Positions 7,583-15,931 of a stretch of 37,535 bases of DNA are shown piece after piece (positions within the stretch are counted from its first letter, which is position 1; the number at the start of each line of letters is the position of its first letter). The stretch comes from Pseudonocardia bannensis. Lineage in GTDB: Bacteria > Actinomycetota > Actinomycetes > Mycobacteriales > Pseudonocardiaceae. The notes beneath the pieces are model-generated. The model was not told the DNA's origin, did not search any database, and was given only the letters and a program-made list of their open reading frames with translations. The position numbers were made by a program, and so were the translations under genes. The DNA lies in contig NZ_JAAXKZ010000054.1 of NCBI RefSeq assembly GCF_012911875.1, positions 1-37,535 of the forward strand. The letters run 5' to 3'.

Positions 7583-8069
7583 GCAGGTCACCCGAACCTG
7601 CAGCCCAGCTCGACCCGAACAGACGTTCGGATTATCCGGATTTCTCGAGGTCGCCGATCAGTGGGCGAAGCCAGGCGACGAACGGCCGCCAACACAGTGA
7701 GCCCGGGCACGTCGGCCGGGATTCCCGCCCACTCCCACCCATGTTCCGCTATCTGGAATGCCCTCTTGCTCGAAACTCGCCGCACTGCCACGTTCAACAT
7801 TCGCCACCCAAATGAGGCACAGATCACATTCTGATCGCCGGAGGAGACGCAGGCCGCTCCGAGGAGGTCGTGATGGCTCGCGCTCCACACGTCGCCGAGT
7901 CGCCCGGGCCCAGGGCGCGCCACCAACGGCGGATGTCAAGGCCCGTGGCGGGTGGCCCGCGAACGAACAGGGCCGTTCACCGTGCCGGCCCGGCCTTGAA
8001 GCGGGCCGACCGTAGTTCATACCCAGACGATCAAAGGCGCTCGCGCACCCAGGGCAGGGAGGAAGAAAC
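7583..8069. other. Stretch with no supported gene
   Basis: All frames are short or antisense and none has family resemblance or a good ribosome site. It probably contains eroded sequence from the neighbouring fragments and the promoter and leader of the monooxygenase gene. No terminator hairpin or known operator was recognised. Confidence 0.5.
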
Positions 8070-9311
8070 ATGAAGGTCACCTCATTCCACTTCATGCCGT
8101 ACCGCGATCTACCAGATGATTTCGACAAGCGATACGACTCCGCGTGGGTGGATGCACCGTGGTGGGAACTGGGCGACGCCACGAAGGTCGGCGACTATTA
8201 CAACTGGTCATTGGACGAGCTCATGCACGCGGCCAAGATGGGCTTCGACGGCCTGGGCACCAACGAGCACCATCAGAACGTATACGGCTTCATGTGCAAT
8301 CCAAACCTGTTCGGGGCCGCACTCGCCAAGATGACTCGTGACCAAGGAATGGACGACGTAGCCCTCGTCCAGCTGGGCGCGACCGTGTCGTCGACATCTC
8401 CGCCCATCCGGATCGCGGAGGAATACGCGGTCCTCGACTGCATCAGTGGCGGGCGACTCGTGGCAGGCCTGCCGCTCGGGCTGGGCTGTGACGCCGACAT
8501 CAGCTACGGCGTCACACCCATCGAACAGCGTGAGCGGTGGCGTGAGGCGATCGATCTCATGGTGAAGGCGTGGACGGCAGACGAGTTCTTCGCATGGAAC
8601 GGGAAATACTTCCAACTGCCGAAGGTCAACCTGTGGCCGCGGCCCGTCCAGGACCCACATCCACCGATGCTCATACCGGGTGCAGCCAGCTCCTCGACCT
8701 GGGATTACTGCCACGACCGCGATCTCCCGTACGCCTACCTCAGCTACTTCGGCGGGAAGTCGGCCGAGAACGTCATGGACCGGTTCTGGGACCGGGCGAG
8801 CGCGAAGGACAAGGACTCGAACCCGTATCGCGCTTCCATGCTCCAGTTGGTGGGCGTTGCCGAAACCGACGAGCAGGCCCACGAGCTCTACGCGCCACAC
8901 ATCGAGCACTTCTATCACAAGGCGCTGCACCTGCCCCTCCACTACTTGGCCCCTCCTGGCTACAGTGATTACAAGAGCCTGGTCAATCTGTTCAGCTCGG
9001 GCATGTTGAAGTACATGGACTACACGGTGGATCTGAAGCCACTGAAGGCCAAGGACATGGCCGACGAGGGTTTCGTCGTGCTGGGCAGCCCGGCGACCGT
9101 TCGCGAGCAGCTCGAACACATGGTGAGACGCTTGAACGTCGGCCACCTCATGGTGGTCCTGCAGTTCGGTTCGATGCCTCACCAACAAGCGATGGACAAC
9201 ATCGAGATGTTCGGTCGGGAAGTGCTCCCGCACCTGCAGACGATCTGGCAGGACGACGGCTGGGAAAACCCGTGGTGGCCCAAGCGCTTGAACAAGGCAC
9301 CTGTCCGCTGA
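8070..9311 (+). CDS. Luciferase-like flavin-dependent monooxygenase (LLM class)
   Basis: A 413-residue TIM-barrel oxidoreductase of the bacterial luciferase superfamily using reduced flavin (FMN or F420). Evidence: the early GFDGLGTNEHHQ segment (alpha/beta-barrel strand with the EHH pair), ISGGRLVAGLPLGLGCD (the SGGR-x-x-x-G-G/L phosphate-binding motif of the family), the W-P-RPVQDPHPPMLIPGAAS segment, and the C-terminal VVLGSPATVREQLE motif. ATG 8070 has GGGAGGAAG 7 nt upstream. Substrate unknown. The next gene, a C-C/ester hydrolase, begins 37 nt later and likely acts on the product, as in ring- or side-chain cleavage pathways. Base composition is clearly lower in GC than the flanks, so recent transfer is likely. 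No flavin reductase is in the window. Confidence 0.85.
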   Translation: MKVTSFHFMPYRDLPDDFDKRYDSAWVDAPWWELGDATKVGDYYNWSLDELMHAAKMGFDGLGTNEHHQNVYGFMCNPNLFGAALAKMTRDQGMDDVALVQLGATVSSTSPPIRIAEEYAVLDCISGGRLVAGLPLGLGCDADISYGVTPIEQRERWREAIDLMVKAWTADEFFAWNGKYFQLPKVNLWPRPVQDPHPPMLIPGAASSSTWDYCHDRDLPYAYLSYFGGKSAENVMDRFWDRASAKDKDSNPYRASMLQLVGVAETDEQAHELYAPHIEHFYHKALHLPLHYLAPPGYSDYKSLVNLFSSGMLKYMDYTVDLKPLKAKDMADEGFVVLGSPATVREQLEHMVRRLNVGHLMVVLQFGSMPHQQAMDNIEMFGREVLPHLQTIWQDDGWENPWWPKRLNKAPVR

Positions 9312-9348
9312 TCGATGTCCAAGCACACCGTAGAGAGGTTCGAGCGAC

Positions 9349-10146
9349 GTGGACGCCCCTACAGTTGAAACGATTCAGATCCGCCACTGCAATTTCGAGG
9401 CGAAAGTGAAGGTGGGCGGTGCCGGCTCACCGGTCGTGTATCTCCACACAGCGGGCGGGCCCCGCTGGGACGCTTTCCTGGATGCACTGTCCGAACACCA
9501 CACCGTGTACGCACCCGACCACCCTGGGACCGGCGACACCGCCAGGGACTCGATCTACGACATCAGGAGCCTCTGGGATCTCGTCCTCATCTACGACGAG
9601 ATCCTCGACGCCCTGGGCCTGGACTCCGTTCCCGTTGTCGGCAGTTCCTTCGGCGGCATGATCGCGTGCGAGGTGGCCGCTCACCGGCCGGAGCGAGTCA
9701 GCAGGATGGTCCTCCTCGATCCGATCGGGCTATGGCGGGAGGACACCCCCGTCACCCCCTACATGCTGCTGCCCCAGGACAAGTTGGTCGCGACGCTGTT
9801 CAGCAACTTCGAGGCCAAGCCGGTTCAGGACTTCCTCACGTTGCCGACCGACCCGCAAGAACTGGCGCTCGCCATGGCCGACTCGGTCTGGGCCCTCGGG
9901 GCCACCGGGAAGTTCGTCTGGCCGATCCCGGACAAGGGACTGGCCGGCCGCATGCACCGCATCACGGCCCCGACGCTGATCATCTGGGGTGAGGACGACG
10001 CACTGATCTCCTCCGTCTACGCGGACGACTTCGCCTCCGGCATCGCCGACTCCCGCATCGAGATCATCAAGGGGGCCGGCCACGTCCCCCAGTGGGAACA
10101 GCTGGACACCGTCCGTCCGCTGGTCCTGGACTTCCTCGCGCGGTAG
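9349..10146 (+). CDS. Alpha/beta hydrolase (MhpC/BphD-like)
   Basis: A 265-residue alpha/beta-fold hydrolase. The nucleophile Ser is in VVGSSFGGMIACEVA, the Asp in LIIWGEDDALI, the His in IKGAGHVPQWEQ, and the oxyanion-side HTAGGPRW replaces the usual HGxG. Length and order fit the C-C bond hydrolase/esterase group. GTG 9349 follows AGAGAGG. It sits directly behind the luciferase-like monooxygenase and shares its lower GC content, so the two form a probable small catabolic operon closed by the hairpin at 10154. Ester, lactone or beta-diketone substrates are equally possible. Confidence 0.83.
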   Translation: MDAPTVETIQIRHCNFEAKVKVGGAGSPVVYLHTAGGPRWDAFLDALSEHHTVYAPDHPGTGDTARDSIYDIRSLWDLVLIYDEILDALGLDSVPVVGSSFGGMIACEVAAHRPERVSRMVLLDPIGLWREDTPVTPYMLLPQDKLVATLFSNFEAKPVQDFLTLPTDPQELALAMADSVWALGATGKFVWPIPDKGLAGRMHRITAPTLIIWGEDDALISSVYADDFASGIADSRIEIIKGAGHVPQWEQLDTVRPLVLDFLAR

Positions 10147-10153
10147 CACGCCC

Positions 10154-10190
10154 GCCCACGCCATCCGCCGGATCTCCGGATGGCGTGGGC
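10154..10190 (+). terminator. Hairpin terminator of the monooxygenase-hydrolase pair
   Basis: Perfect 14-bp stem GCCCACGCCATCCG / CGGATGGCGTGGGC with a 9-nt loop, starting 8 nt after the hydrolase stop. No T-run follows, as is common in high-GC actinobacteria. Confidence 0.75.
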
Positions 10191-10225
10191 ATCCCTCGTC
10201 GTTCGGACCGAACAACGTTGCACTA

Positions 10226-10242
10226 ATGACAATCGTTATCAT
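10226..10242. promoter_or_regulatory. Zur-type operator overlapping the -10 of the zinc GTPase gene
   Basis: ATGACAATCGTTATCAT is a near-perfect palindrome around a central C. It fits the actinobacterial Zur box (TGA-x-AAT-x-ATT-x-TCA type). The site is 8 nt before the ATG at 10250. Its right half overlaps a good -10 hexamer, TATCAT (10238-10243), placed 6 nt before the ATG, and there is no Shine-Dalgarno sequence, so the mRNA is probably leaderless. Zur with zinc bound here would block transcription. Confidence 0.75.
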
Positions 10243-10249
10243 CTAGTCC

Positions 10250-11383
10250 ATGCCGCTCCCCCGCGTCCCCGTCACCGTCCTCTCCGGCTTCCTCGGCGCC
10301 GGCAAGACGACCCTGCTCAACCATGTCCTCGCCAACCGGGAGGGCCGCCGGGTCGCGGTCGTCGTCAACGACATGAGCGAGGTCAACATCGACGCGGCGC
10401 TCGTCGCGGGCCAGGGCAGCCTCGACCGCACCGAGGAGCGCCTGGTCGAGCTGACCAACGGGTGCATCTGCTGCACGCTGCGCGAGGATCTGCTGGAGAC
10501 CGTGGGCGCGCTCGCCAAGGAGGGCCGGTTCGACCAGGTGATCGTCGAGTCGACCGGAATCTCCGAGCCGATGCCCGTCGCGGCGACCTTCGAGTGGGAG
10601 TTCGAGGACGGTTCGAGCCTGTCGGAGGTGGCCCGGCTCGACACCATGGTCACCGTGGTCGACGCGTCGACCTTCCTCACCGAACTCGGCGACAGCGACG
10701 CACTGGCCGACCGCGGGCTCGAGGCCTCCGACGGCGACGAGCGCACGATCTCGGATCTGATCATCGACCAGGTCGAGTTCGCCGACGTGCTGGTCGTGAG
10801 CAAGGGCGACCTCGTGCCGGCGGGCCGGTTGCTGGTCTTCGAGGCATTGCTGCGCAAACTCAACCCGACCGCTCGGCTGCTCCACGCGGACCACGGCGCC
10901 GTCCCGCTCGACGAGGTCCTCGACACCGGCCGCTACGACCCGGTCACCGCCGCCGAGGCCCCGGGGTGGGCGCGCGAGCTGAACGGCAGCCACACCCCGG
11001 AGACCGAGGAGTACGGCATCACCAGTGTGACCTACCGGGCCCGCCGCCCGTTCCACCCGGCCCGGCTGATGGCCGTACTCGGCGAGTGGCACGGGCTGCT
11101 GCGCAGCAAGGGCTTCTGCTGGATCGCGACCCGCCCGGAGACCGTCGGGCTGTGGTCCCAGGCCGGGCCGAACCTGAGCCTGGAGCCGGCGTCATCGTGG
11201 AGCACCTTCGACGGCCTGCGCGGGCAGGAGGTCGTCTTCATCGGACTCGGGGTGACCGAGTCCGATGTGTACGGGCGGCTCGATCCGACGCTGCTCACCG
11301 ACGAGGAGCTGTCCGCCGGCCCCGAGGGGTGGCGGTCGCTTCCCGACCCGCTCCCGGCGTGGGACGCCGGGCACGAGCACTGA
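10250..11383 (+). CDS. COG0523 GTPase, zinc metallochaperone (CobW/ZagA-like)
   Basis: A 377-residue G3E-family GTPase. The Walker A motif is GFLGAGKTT at residues 13-21, the metal site is the C-x-C-C motif in [12 protein letters not shown], and further G motifs are [11 protein letters not shown] and VSKGDLV (in place of NKxD). A CobW C-terminal domain (about residues 260-370) carries the usual RPFHPARL segment, and the tail WDAGHEH is His-rich. Such proteins deliver zinc to client enzymes during zinc starvation. The Zur-type box at the promoter supports zinc rather than cobalamin, nitrile hydratase or copper as the metal partner. It stands alone and converges on the formyltransferase, 12 nt away. 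Confidence 0.87.
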   Translation: MPLPRVPVTVLSGFLGAGKTTLLNHVLANREGRRVAVVVNDMSEVNIDAALVAGQGSLDRTEERLVELTNGCICCTLREDLLETVGALAKEGRFDQVIVESTGISEPMPVAATFEWEFEDGSSLSEVARLDTMVTVVDASTFLTELGDSDALADRGLEASDGDERTISDLIIDQVEFADVLVVSKGDLVPAGRLLVFEALLRKLNPTARLLHADHGAVPLDEVLDTGRYDPVTAAEAPGWARELNGSHTPETEEYGITSVTYRARRPFHPARLMAVLGEWHGLLRSKGFCWIATRPETVGLWSQAGPNLSLEPASSWSTFDGLRGQEVVFIGLGVTESDVYGRLDPTLLTDEELSAGPEGWRSLPDPLPAWDAGHEH

Positions 11384-11395
11384 CCAGGCCGATCG

Positions 11396-12346
11396 TCACG
11401 CAGGGTGCGAGGTGAGATAGCCGCCCATCCGCGTGAAGTACTCGACGCCGGTGTACTCGGCGCCGTCGTCGGTACGGACCCGCTCGATCACCAGGCCGGG
11501 GTTGCGGCCCCGCCGCGCGTCCGCGCCGGCCACGATCACCACTCCCTGGCCCTGCCGGATGAAGATCCGGCCGGGGGTGCCGCCGAACGGCGTGTCGGTG
11601 ACGGAGGCGGCGAGAATGCGCAGCCGCCGGTCGCCGTGGAAGCAGTACGCGTTGGGGTACGGGTCGAGCTGGGCGCGGACCAGGTTGAAGATGTCGCGCG
11701 CCGGCCACGTCCAGTCGATGCGGTTGTCCTCGTCGGAGCGGCGGTGGAAGTAGCTCGCGGCCCGCCGGTCCTGCGGCTCCCAGTCGGTGCGGCCGGAGGC
11801 GATCAACTCCAGCGCGTCGACGGTGATGGGGCCGAACATCGCCAGCGTCCGGTCGAACAGGTCGACGATCGTGTCCGTGTCGCTGATCGGCGTGGCCCGC
11901 TGCAGCACGATGTCGCCGGCGTCGAACTCGGCGTTCATCATGTGCGCGGTCACGCCGACCTCGGCCTCGTCGTTGATCAGCGCCCAGTTCAGCGGGGCGA
12001 AGCCCGCGTAGGCCGGCAGCAGCGCGTCGTGCACGTTCAGCGTGCCGAGCCGCGGGATCGTGAAGACCTCCGGCGGCAGCCAGGTCCGCCAGTTCGACAC
12101 CACCATGATGTCGGCGTCGGCCGCGGTGATCCGCTCGATCACCTCGGCGTCATCGGCGCGGTTGCGCACCAGCACCGGGATCGAGTGGTCCGCGGCGAGC
12201 TCGGCGACCGACTCGTTGAAGATCTTCTCGTAGGCGTTGTCGCTGTCTGGATGGGTGATGATCAGCGGAATCTCGTGACCTGCCGCGAGGATCGCCTCGA
12301 TGGTCCGGCGGCCCCAGGTCATGTATCCGAAAGCGACAACGCGCAT
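11396..12346 (-). CDS. N5-hydroxyornithine formyltransferase of the siderophore pathway
   Basis: A 316-residue protein of the formyl-tetrahydrofolate transferase family (Fmt/ArnA-N fold plus a C-terminal OB-like domain). The catalytic Asn and His are in LGTLNVHDALLPAYAGFAP and the Asp in NAEFDAGDIV; the C-terminal half has the PYPNAYCFHGDRRLRIL segment. It resembles the siderophore formyltransferases of coelichelin (CchA) and rhodochelin (Rft), which formylate N5-hydroxyornithine, more than Met-tRNA formyltransferases. ATG 12346 has GAGGAG 7 nt upstream. It is divergent from the ABC pair, with an iron box in the 51-bp gap, so low iron should induce both. Its product matches the module 3 pocket of the NRPS. 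Confidence 0.88.
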   Translation of the reverse strand: MRVVAFGYMTWGRRTIEAILAAGHEIPLIITHPDSDNAYEKIFNESVAELAADHSIPVLVRNRADDAEVIERITAADADIMVVSNWRTWLPPEVFTIPRLGTLNVHDALLPAYAGFAPLNWALINDEAEVGVTAHMMNAEFDAGDIVLQRATPISDTDTIVDLFDRTLAMFGPITVDALELIASGRTDWEPQDRRAASYFHRRSDEDNRIDWTWPARDIFNLVRAQLDPYPNAYCFHGDRRLRILAASVTDTPFGGTPGRIFIRQGQGVVIVAGADARRGRNPGLVIERVRTDDGAEYTGVEYFTRMGGYLTSHPA

Positions 12347-12374
12347 CCACGACTCCTCGTAGTCCCCGACACAG

Positions 12375-12393
12375 CGAGGTAAGGATAACCTTT
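12375..12393. promoter_or_regulatory. IdeR/DmdR-type iron box between formyltransferase and ABC genes
   Basis: CGAGGTAAGGATAACCTTT agrees at 13 of 19 positions with the IdeR consensus TTAGGTTAGGCTAACCTAA, counted by eye. It lies in the divergent gap. A TAACCT hexamer within it (12386-12391) is 6 nt before ATG 12398, which lacks a ribosome site, so the ABC transcript may be leaderless with the operator on its -10. Confidence 0.75.
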
Positions 12394-12397
12394 CCTC

Positions 12398-14092
12398 ATG
12401 AGTTCGGTGGAGATCACCGGGGGTTCGGTCCTTCGTGGATCGATCAGCGGGCAACGACGACACCTCGGCGTCGCATCGTTGTTCCTGATCGGACACCAGG
12501 CGGGCGAGGCGCTGGTCCCGGTACTGGTCGGCGTCGTGATCGACGAGGCGGTGACGACGGGCGAACCGAGCGCGCTCGCCTTCTGGCTGCTCGTCCTGGC
12601 GCTCGACTTCGCGATGTTGTCCCTGAGCTACCGCTACGGCGCGCGCCGATCATGGCTGGCCGACGTGCTCGCCGACCAGCAGTTGCGCCTGCAACTCGCC
12701 GAACGGGTGCTCGATCCGCGCGGCGGCGCCGAGGCCGGCCGGCTGCCGGGCAGCCTCGCTACCATCGCGGTCGCCGACGCCAAACGGGTCGGGATCGTCA
12801 ACTTCGCCCTCCCGCTCGGCCTCGCCGCCGTCGCCGCGCTCGTGGTGGCCGCGATCGCGCTGCTGCGGATCTCGCTCCCGCTCGGCCTACTGATCCTGCT
12901 CGGCACCCCGCCGCTGCTCTACGCCGTGCACCTGCTCGGCAAACCCGTGGAGCGACGCAGCGGCCCCGAGCAGGAACGCGCCGCTGCGGCCTCGGGTGTC
13001 GCGGCCGACCTGGTCGCCGGGGTGCGGGTGCTCAAGGGCATCGGCGCCGAACCCGCGGCGGTACGCCGCTACGTCGGCACCAGCCAGGACGCGCTGGTGG
13101 CGACGCTGCGCGCCACCGGCGCGCAGGCCTGGTACCAGGGCGCGGTGCTCGCCGCGAACGGGACCTTCCTGGCCGTCGTGGCGTTGGTCGGCGGGCGGCT
13201 GGCCGCCCAGGGCGAGATCAGCATCGGAGGTCTGGTGGCCGCCGTGGGCCTCGCCCAGTTCCTGCTCACCCCGCTGTCGATCTTCGGCTGGGTGAACGGC
13301 CGGATCGCCCAGGCCCGCGCGTCCGCCGCCCGGATCGCCGAGGTGCTCAACACCCCCCCGGCGGTGACGGCGGGCGAGCGGCCGGCGCCGGACCCGGTGT
13401 CCGGAGCGGTGCGGCTGCGCACGCTCACGCACGGCACGCTCCACGAGTTCGATCTCGAGGTATCGCCCGGAGAGCTGCTGGGCGTGGTCGCGAGCGACCC
13501 GGCCGACGCGGTCACCTTGCTGCACTGCCTGGGACGGGAGGTCGACCCGGACGGTGGCGCGGTCGAGCTCGACGGGATCCCGCTCACCGAGTACACGCCC
13601 TCGGACGCCCGGGGCGCGGTCCTCGTCGCGGCGCACGACGCCGAGCTGTTCTCCGGGACGGTGTGGGACAACGTCGGCGCCGCGGCCGGTGGCGGCGCCG
13701 ACCTCGAGCCCGCGATGGCCGCCGCGCAGGCCGACCAGGTCGCCGACGCGCTGCCCACGGGACGCGACACGGAGATCGCCGAGCAGGGCCGGTCGCTGTC
13801 GGGCGGGCAGCGACAGCGGGTCGCCCTCGCCCGGGCGCTCGCCGCCGCGCCGCCGGTCCTCGTGCTGCACGACCCGACGACCGCCGTCGACCCCGTGACC
13901 GAGGCGCGCATCGCCGCCGGGATCCGGGACATCCGCCGTGGCCGCACGACGATCATGCTCACCACCAGCCCGGCGCTGCTCGCCGTCACCGACCGGGTCG
14001 TCCTCGTCGACGGCGGGCGGGTCACGGCGCAGGGCCGGCACGCCGATCTGCTGCACACCGACGCCCACTACCGGAAGACGGTGCTGGCATGA
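12398..14092 (+). CDS. ABC transporter half, exporter fold, with degenerate ATP site
   Basis: A 564-residue protein with an N-terminal six-helix membrane domain (about residues 20-300) and a C-terminal nucleotide-binding domain (about 335-560). The signature motif is intact (SLSGGQRQRVALARAL), but the other catalytic elements are lost. At the Walker A position GVVASDPADAVTLL has Ala for the Lys. Walker B VLVLHDPTTAVD has Pro where the catalytic Glu should be. The switch position reads MLTTSP instead of T-H. It can only form a working site by lending its signature to the partner encoded next. It resembles the exporter-type pairs of coelichelin-like clusters (CchG/CchI). Direction of transport is not proven by sequence. 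Confidence 0.87.
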   Translation: MSSVEITGGSVLRGSISGQRRHLGVASLFLIGHQAGEALVPVLVGVVIDEAVTTGEPSALAFWLLVLALDFAMLSLSYRYGARRSWLADVLADQQLRLQLAERVLDPRGGAEAGRLPGSLATIAVADAKRVGIVNFALPLGLAAVAALVVAAIALLRISLPLGLLILLGTPPLLYAVHLLGKPVERRSGPEQERAAAASGVAADLVAGVRVLKGIGAEPAAVRRYVGTSQDALVATLRATGAQAWYQGAVLAANGTFLAVVALVGGRLAAQGEISIGGLVAAVGLAQFLLTPLSIFGWVNGRIAQARASAARIAEVLNTPPAVTAGERPAPDPVSGAVRLRTLTHGTLHEFDLEVSPGELLGVVASDPADAVTLLHCLGREVDPDGGAVELDGIPLTEYTPSDARGAVLVAAHDAELFSGTVWDNVGAAAGGGADLEPAMAAAQADQVADALPTGRDTEIAEQGRSLSGGQRQRVALARALAAAPPVLVLHDPTTAVDPVTEARIAAGIRDIRRGRTTIMLTTSPALLAVTDRVVLVDGGRVTAQGRHADLLHTDAHYRKTVLA

Positions 14093-15837
14093 CCCGGGAA
14101 CTGCTCCCCGTCGCCGACGGTGCCCGCTCCCGCGCCGCGATCGGCGAACTGCTGCGCCCGTACCGGGTGCGGGCCGGCTTCGCGGTCGCCGCGCTGGTGG
14201 CCGGCGCCGCGGTCAGCCTGCTCGCCGCGCCGCTGCTCGGCCGGATCGTCGACCTCGTCGTCACGGGTGGCCCGCCGGACGCGGTCACCGGCCCGGTACT
14301 GCTGCTCGTCGCGGTCGCGATCGTCCAGGGGCTGCTCGCGGTCCTCGGCATCGCGCTGGTCGCCCGCGTCGGCGAGGGCATGCTCGCGACGCTGCGCGAG
14401 CGGTTCGTCGCCCGCGCGCTCGGCCTGCCGTTGGAGCGCATCGAGCAGGCCGGTTCGGGAGACCTCACCTCACGGGTCACCGCCGACGTCTCGCTGGTCG
14501 GGGACGCCGTTCGCGAGGCGGTCCCGGAGTTCGCCCGGGCCGCGTTGATCATCGTGCTGACCCTGGCCGGGCTCGCGGTGCTCGACTGGCGGTTCATGCT
14601 CGCCGCGCTGCTGGCCGTCCCGGTGCAGGCGGCCACCGCGCGCTGGTACCTGAAGCGTTCGACCCCGCTCTACCGCGAGCAGCGCACCGTCGGCGGCGCC
14701 CAACAGCAGCAACTGCTCGACACCGTCGGCGGCGCCGCCACCGTCCGCGCGTTCCGGCTCACGGCGGATCACACCGAGCGGGTCCGGAGCCGTTCGCAGG
14801 ACGTCGTCGACCTGGCGCTGCGGGTCGTCCGGCTGCAGACCGGGTTCTTCGGCCGGCTCAACGTCGCCGAGTTCGTCGGGGCCGCCGCCGTCCTGACGAC
14901 GGGCTTCCTCCTCGTGCGGGAGGGAGCGGTCTCGATCGGCACCGCGAGCGCCGCGGCGCTGTACTTCATCAACCTGTTCACCCCGGTCAACCAGGTGCTC
15001 TTCCTGCTCGACACCGTGCAGTCCGCCGGGGCGAGCCTGGCCCGGATCGTCGGGGTCGCGGACCTGCCTGCCGAACGGCAACCGGAGCATCCGGTGCGCC
15101 CGGTCGACGCGTCGGTCCGCACCAAGGGCCTGGGCCACTCCTACGTCGACGGTCATGTGGTGCTCGACGGCGTGGACCTGGACATCGCCCCGGGCACTCG
15201 GGTCGCGCTGGTGGGCGCCAGCGGCGCCGGCAAGACGACGCTGGCCAAGCTGCTCGCCGGGGTGCACCGGCCCTCCCGCGGGACGATCGACATCGGCGGG
15301 GCGGACCTGGACGAGCAGGGCCCCGCGGTCCTCCGGGAGACGATCGCGTTGATCACGCAGGAGGTGCACGTCTTCGCCGGCCCGCTCGCCGACGACCTGC
15401 GCCTCGCGAAACCGGACGCCACGGAGGCGGAGCTGCGGGACGCGCTCGCGGCCGTCGACGCGCTGGACTGGGCGGCGGCGCTGCCCGAGGGACTGTCCAC
15501 GGTGGTCGGGACCGGTGGGCACGCGCTGACCGTCGTCCAGGCCCAGCAGCTCGCGCTGGCCCGGCTGCTGCTCGCCGACCGCCCGGTCGCGATCCTTGAC
15601 GAGGCCACAGCCGAGGCGGGCAGCTCCGGGGCCCGGGTGCTGGAGGGCGCCGCGCAGCGTGCGCTGTCCGGCCGCACCGGGCTGATGGTCGCGCACCGGC
15701 TCACCCAGGCGGCCACGGCCGACGCCGTCGTGGTGCTGGAGGCCGGCCGGGTGGTGGAGCACGGTACGCACGACGAGCTCGTCGCCGCGGGCGGCCGGTA
15801 CGCCCGGTTGTGGGCCGCCTGGTCGGACGCGCGGTGA
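14089..15837 (+). CDS. ABC transporter half, exporter fold, catalytic partner
   Basis: A 582-residue protein whose ATG overlaps the stop of the previous gene by 4 nt (ATGA), so the two are translationally coupled. The membrane domain occupies about residues 20-320 and the nucleotide-binding domain about 345-580. Walker A is intact (VGASGAGKTTLAKLLAG), as are Walker B with Glu (VAILDEATAE) and the H-loop His (LMVAHRLT). The signature is degenerate: ALTVVQAQQLALARL instead of LSGGQ, and the D-loop is AEAG rather than SALD. The defects are exactly complementary to the partner, which predicts a heterodimer with one working ATP site. Probable function: siderophore movement across the membrane. Confidence 0.87.
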   Translation: MTRELLPVADGARSRAAIGELLRPYRVRAGFAVAALVAGAAVSLLAAPLLGRIVDLVVTGGPPDAVTGPVLLLVAVAIVQGLLAVLGIALVARVGEGMLATLRERFVARALGLPLERIEQAGSGDLTSRVTADVSLVGDAVREAVPEFARAALIIVLTLAGLAVLDWRFMLAALLAVPVQAATARWYLKRSTPLYREQRTVGGAQQQQLLDTVGGAATVRAFRLTADHTERVRSRSQDVVDLALRVVRLQTGFFGRLNVAEFVGAAAVLTTGFLLVREGAVSIGTASAAALYFINLFTPVNQVLFLLDTVQSAGASLARIVGVADLPAERQPEHPVRPVDASVRTKGLGHSYVDGHVVLDGVDLDIAPGTRVALVGASGAGKTTLAKLLAGVHRPSRGTIDIGGADLDEQGPAVLRETIALITQEVHVFAGPLADDLRLAKPDATEAELRDALAAVDALDWAAALPEGLSTVVGTGGHALTVVQAQQLALARLLLADRPVAILDEATAEAGSSGARVLEGAAQRALSGRTGLMVAHRLTQAATADAVVVLEAGRVVEHGTHDELVAAGGRYARLWAAWSDAR

Positions 15838-15861
15838 CGAGATCACTACTTGACGTTCCAG

Positions 15862-15880
15862 TTTGGGTAGGCGAACCTAA
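15862..15880. promoter_or_regulatory. IdeR/DmdR-type iron box before the siderophore-binding protein
   Basis: TTTGGGTAGGCGAACCTAA matches the IdeR consensus at 16 of 19 positions, counted by eye, the best of the three boxes here. A -35-like TTGACG (15850-15855) is just upstream and GAACCT (15873-15878, spacer 17) could be the -10, so repressor would cover the promoter core. Confidence 0.8.
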
Positions 15881-15931
15881 CTCAGCCGGATGATCCGGTA
15901 GGAACTCGTTCGCCCAGATGGAGGATCAACG

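Noticed and set aside
7588..8182. Minus-strand frames of 112 and 174 codons
   Set aside because: They have no ribosome site and no recognisable family, and they overlap the start of the monooxygenase gene antisense.
12652..15837. A 1061-codon plus-strand frame spanning both ABC genes
   Set aside because: Its first half is the first transporter read out of frame. Only the part from 14089, with its own ATG overlapping the previous stop, is the real second transporter, so this is not a fusion protein.
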